From positions 1 through 6,269 of the forward strand of contig CANGVU010000084.1 of assembly GCA_947457325.1 (NCBI GenBank): 6,269 nt of DNA. Direction: 5' to 3'. This document shows, piece after piece, positions 5,386 through 6,269 of the stretch. The stretch comes from Flavobacteriales bacterium (GTDB lineage: Bacteria > Bacteroidota > Bacteroidia > Flavobacteriales_D > Sanyastnellaceae). The number at the start of each line of letters is the position of its first letter. Within the stretch, counting starts at the first letter, position 1. The notes beneath the pieces were generated by a model. The model was given only the letters and a program-made list of their open reading frames with translations. It did not search any database and was not told the origin of the DNA. A program made the translations under genes and the position numbers.

Positions 5386-5880
5386 TCACAGCCACATTTG
5401 CGCATGCCAAGATTGCGCAAAAGGTTTTATGAGATTTTCTACATGATGGAAATGTGTGAGTGTGCTGTCGACAATTAAGGTTTGATCATGAACCACATTG
5501 GCTTTGCGCAAAGCCCAAAACTGGCTCAATTTAGACATTACCCATTCTTGATTCTCAGCTTGATACATGACCCAACTTCGATCCAATAAATCCATGTTCC
5601 AATGGATAGCTAAACCCTTTATCCAAGCTACACTTTTATCAATGCTACAACCAGAAACCCCTTCATAATCATTCCCTGCCACGATCAAAATACACCTACC
5701 CTCAATCAACCAAACATCCGCGGAATTGGCCTTTCCATGCGTATTCCATTGTGAAAGAAAATCCTTCATGGACTGCTGGAAATAAGTAAGTTCATCTTCT
5801 ACTAGTGGCCTAGGAACCCAATAAAACCACAATTTGGCATTACTAGGAAATTGCTCGGTTTCTTTCTGAATCTTGATCAT
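5386..5880 (-). CDS. Conserved Bacteroidetes protein with SGCSIDKS motif, function unknown
   Basis: A 164-residue soluble protein with no signal peptide. It resembles a family widespread in Bacteroidetes that databases often label 'ABC transporter ATPase', which I recognise from KLWFYWVPRPLVEDEL (16-31, counterpart of a VWIYQSNRPFTEEE-like start), SGCSIDKSV (76-84, with Cys78), the DLLDRSW segment (98-103) and an SWHAQM end (157-162). There is no Walker A, Walker B or ABC signature, so the inherited name is unsupported here. The protein is unusually rich in tryptophan: 11 of 164 residues (18, 21, 45, 57, 86, 94, 103, 113, 122, 158, 163). The ATG at 5880 is chosen because family members have a short leader before the W-x-Y strand; the frame extends to a TTG at 5913, but those extra residues look like out-of-frame coding for the membrane gene. 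It overlaps the upstream membrane gene by 38 nt, so it probably shares that transcript. Confidence 0.85.
   Translation of the reverse strand: MIKIQKETEQFPSNAKLWFYWVPRPLVEDELTYFQQSMKDFLSQWNTHGKANSADVWLIEGRCILIVAGNDYEGVSGCSIDKSVAWIKGLAIHWNMDLLDRSWVMYQAENQEWVMSKLSQFWALRKANVVHDQTLIVDSTLTHFHHVENLIKPFAQSWHAQMWL
5397..5428 (+). terminator. Possible intrinsic terminator after M28, inside the opposing gene
   Basis: TTTGCGCA (5397-5404) and TGCGCAAA (5414-5421) form a perfect 8-bp stem with a 9-nt loop, starting 11 nt after the M28 stop and followed by AGGTTTTAT, a short interrupted T-run. It would act on plus-strand transcripts only, since nothing T-rich follows on the minus side. It lies within the last codons of the 5386-5880 gene. 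The tail is weak, so this is a candidate. Confidence 0.4.
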
Positions 5881-6269
5881 GCGTGAATAAATTATAAATA
5901 AAAAATAGAACAAAAAGGGAAGGTGATTGAAGAATCATCCACAACTTTCTTGCAATAGCAAATATGGCATCAGAACCGGTGACGTGGGAAACAAAATACA
6001 TGAATAAAACAAGAAAGATTAACACCAAATAATAGTAAACAATCCAAAGTCGTCGGATAGACAAGATAGAAAAACACAAAGGCAGCATCAGCCATTCTAA
6101 CAAAGCAAAGCACAAAGTGAAAAGAACAGGAATAACCCATTTCATGGTTGCCCAAAAAGACAAACTTTTTGTATACATCCAATGAAAATCAGAATGGGTG
6201 TGAAAAAAGGAAAAAGGCAAATTTTGTTCGTCTTGTTTTTTAAATGAAATTCGTTCTTCCAGAGATAGC
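5843..6269 (-). CDS. Multi-span membrane protein, 3' part (5' end outside window)
   Basis: The frame is open from the right edge (first complete codon ends at 6268) to a TAG at 5843-5845, 141 codons before the stop, so the start lies outside the window or is one of the internal starts (TTG 6220, ATG 6178). A polar stretch (LSLEERISFKKQDEQ, then FHTHSDFHW) leads into three predicted helices: WVIPVLFTLCFALLEWLML, LWIVYYYLVLIFLVLFMYF, and ILQSPSLFVLFFIYNLF, with a short charged tail. I do not recognise the family with confidence. The last helix, IARKLWMILQSPSLFVLFFI, faintly recalls the end of exosortase F-associated proteins (RRFLIQPLxxLLLIP), but the rest does not clearly match. Its 3' end overlaps the SGCSIDKS-protein gene by 38 nt, in another frame. 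The long uninterrupted hydrophobic frame argues that it is real. Confidence 0.6.
   Translation of the reverse strand, partial: LSLEERISFKKQDEQNLPFSFFHTHSDFHWMYTKSLSFWATMKWVIPVLFTLCFALLEWLMLPLCFSILSIRRLWIVYYYLVLIFLVLFMYFVSHVTGSDAIFAIARKLWMILQSPSLFVLFFIYNLFTHDQDSERNRAIS

Noticed and set aside
5881..5913. TTG start extending the SGCSIDKS protein by 11 residues
   Set aside because: The extra residues are hydrophobic because they overlap the membrane-protein coding region in another frame; the ATG at 5880 fits the family length.
6171..6178. TGTATACA palindrome as a further MarR box
   Set aside because: It is two bases shorter than the operator core, inside a coding frame and far from any promoter element.
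1..6269. Mobile element, CRISPR array, tRNA, riboswitch or defence system
   Set aside because: No transposase, terminal inverted repeats, spaced direct-repeat array or structured RNA leader is visible, and intergenic space is too small for a riboswitch.

Overview
The window looks like chromosomal DNA of a member of the Bacteroidota (Bacteroidetes). It is moderately AT-rich and has no Shine-Dalgarno sequences. Both divergent intergenic regions carry perfect TAnnTTTG-type -7 promoter elements. The exported proteins all have a glutamine right after the predicted signal-peptide cleavage site, and several proteins belong to families typical of this phylum: the MarR/YceI pair, OMP_b-brl-type porin-like proteins, and the SGCSIDKS family. 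I see no mobile element, phage gene, tRNA, rRNA or CRISPR array. It reads as ordinary core genome, very tightly packed.

Layout: five two-gene units alternate in direction. (1) 1-720, minus: a secreted 172-aa protein with a carboxypeptidase-regulatory-like domain, followed 6 bp later by the N-terminus of an ABC exporter that runs off the left edge. (2) 792-1840, plus: a MarR-family regulator overlapping by 4 nt a periplasmic YceI-family lipid-binding protein. (3) 1866-3201, minus: a YdjA-like nitroreductase overlapping by 11 nt an outer-membrane beta-barrel protein. (4) 3266-5385, plus: a short-chain dehydrogenase/reductase overlapping by 4 nt an exported M28 zinc metallopeptidase of carboxypeptidase Q type. 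(5) 5386-6269, minus: the 3' part of a multi-span membrane protein, overlapping by 38 nt a tryptophan-rich conserved protein of unknown function. No gene-free stretch exceeds 71 bp.

Regulation: units 1 and 2 share a 71-bp divergent region (721-791). It holds two near-identical 12-bp palindromic boxes, TTGTATCTACAT and TTGTATATACAT, 15 bp apart. The second abuts the marR -7 element, so autoregulation by MarR is likely. Both -7 elements there end exactly 4 nt before the start codons, predicting leaderless or nearly leaderless mRNAs. Units 3 and 4 share a 64-bp divergent region (3202-3265) with a perfect -7 element in each direction. Units 2 and 3 converge on a bidirectional hairpin terminator whose stem encodes the last residues of the outer-membrane protein. 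Units 4 and 5 converge with stop codons abutting (0 bp), and the only terminator-like hairpin lies inside the opposing gene.

Together the genes suggest envelope-related functions (export, lipid or quinone binding, an outer-membrane barrel, periplasmic peptidase) and soluble redox enzymes. In three units a cytoplasmic protein is translationally coupled to an exported one. I found no clear evidence of an undescribed defence or mobile system. The best leads are the MarR boxes with leaderless promoters, the Trp-rich SGCSIDKS protein, and the terminator/coding overlaps.
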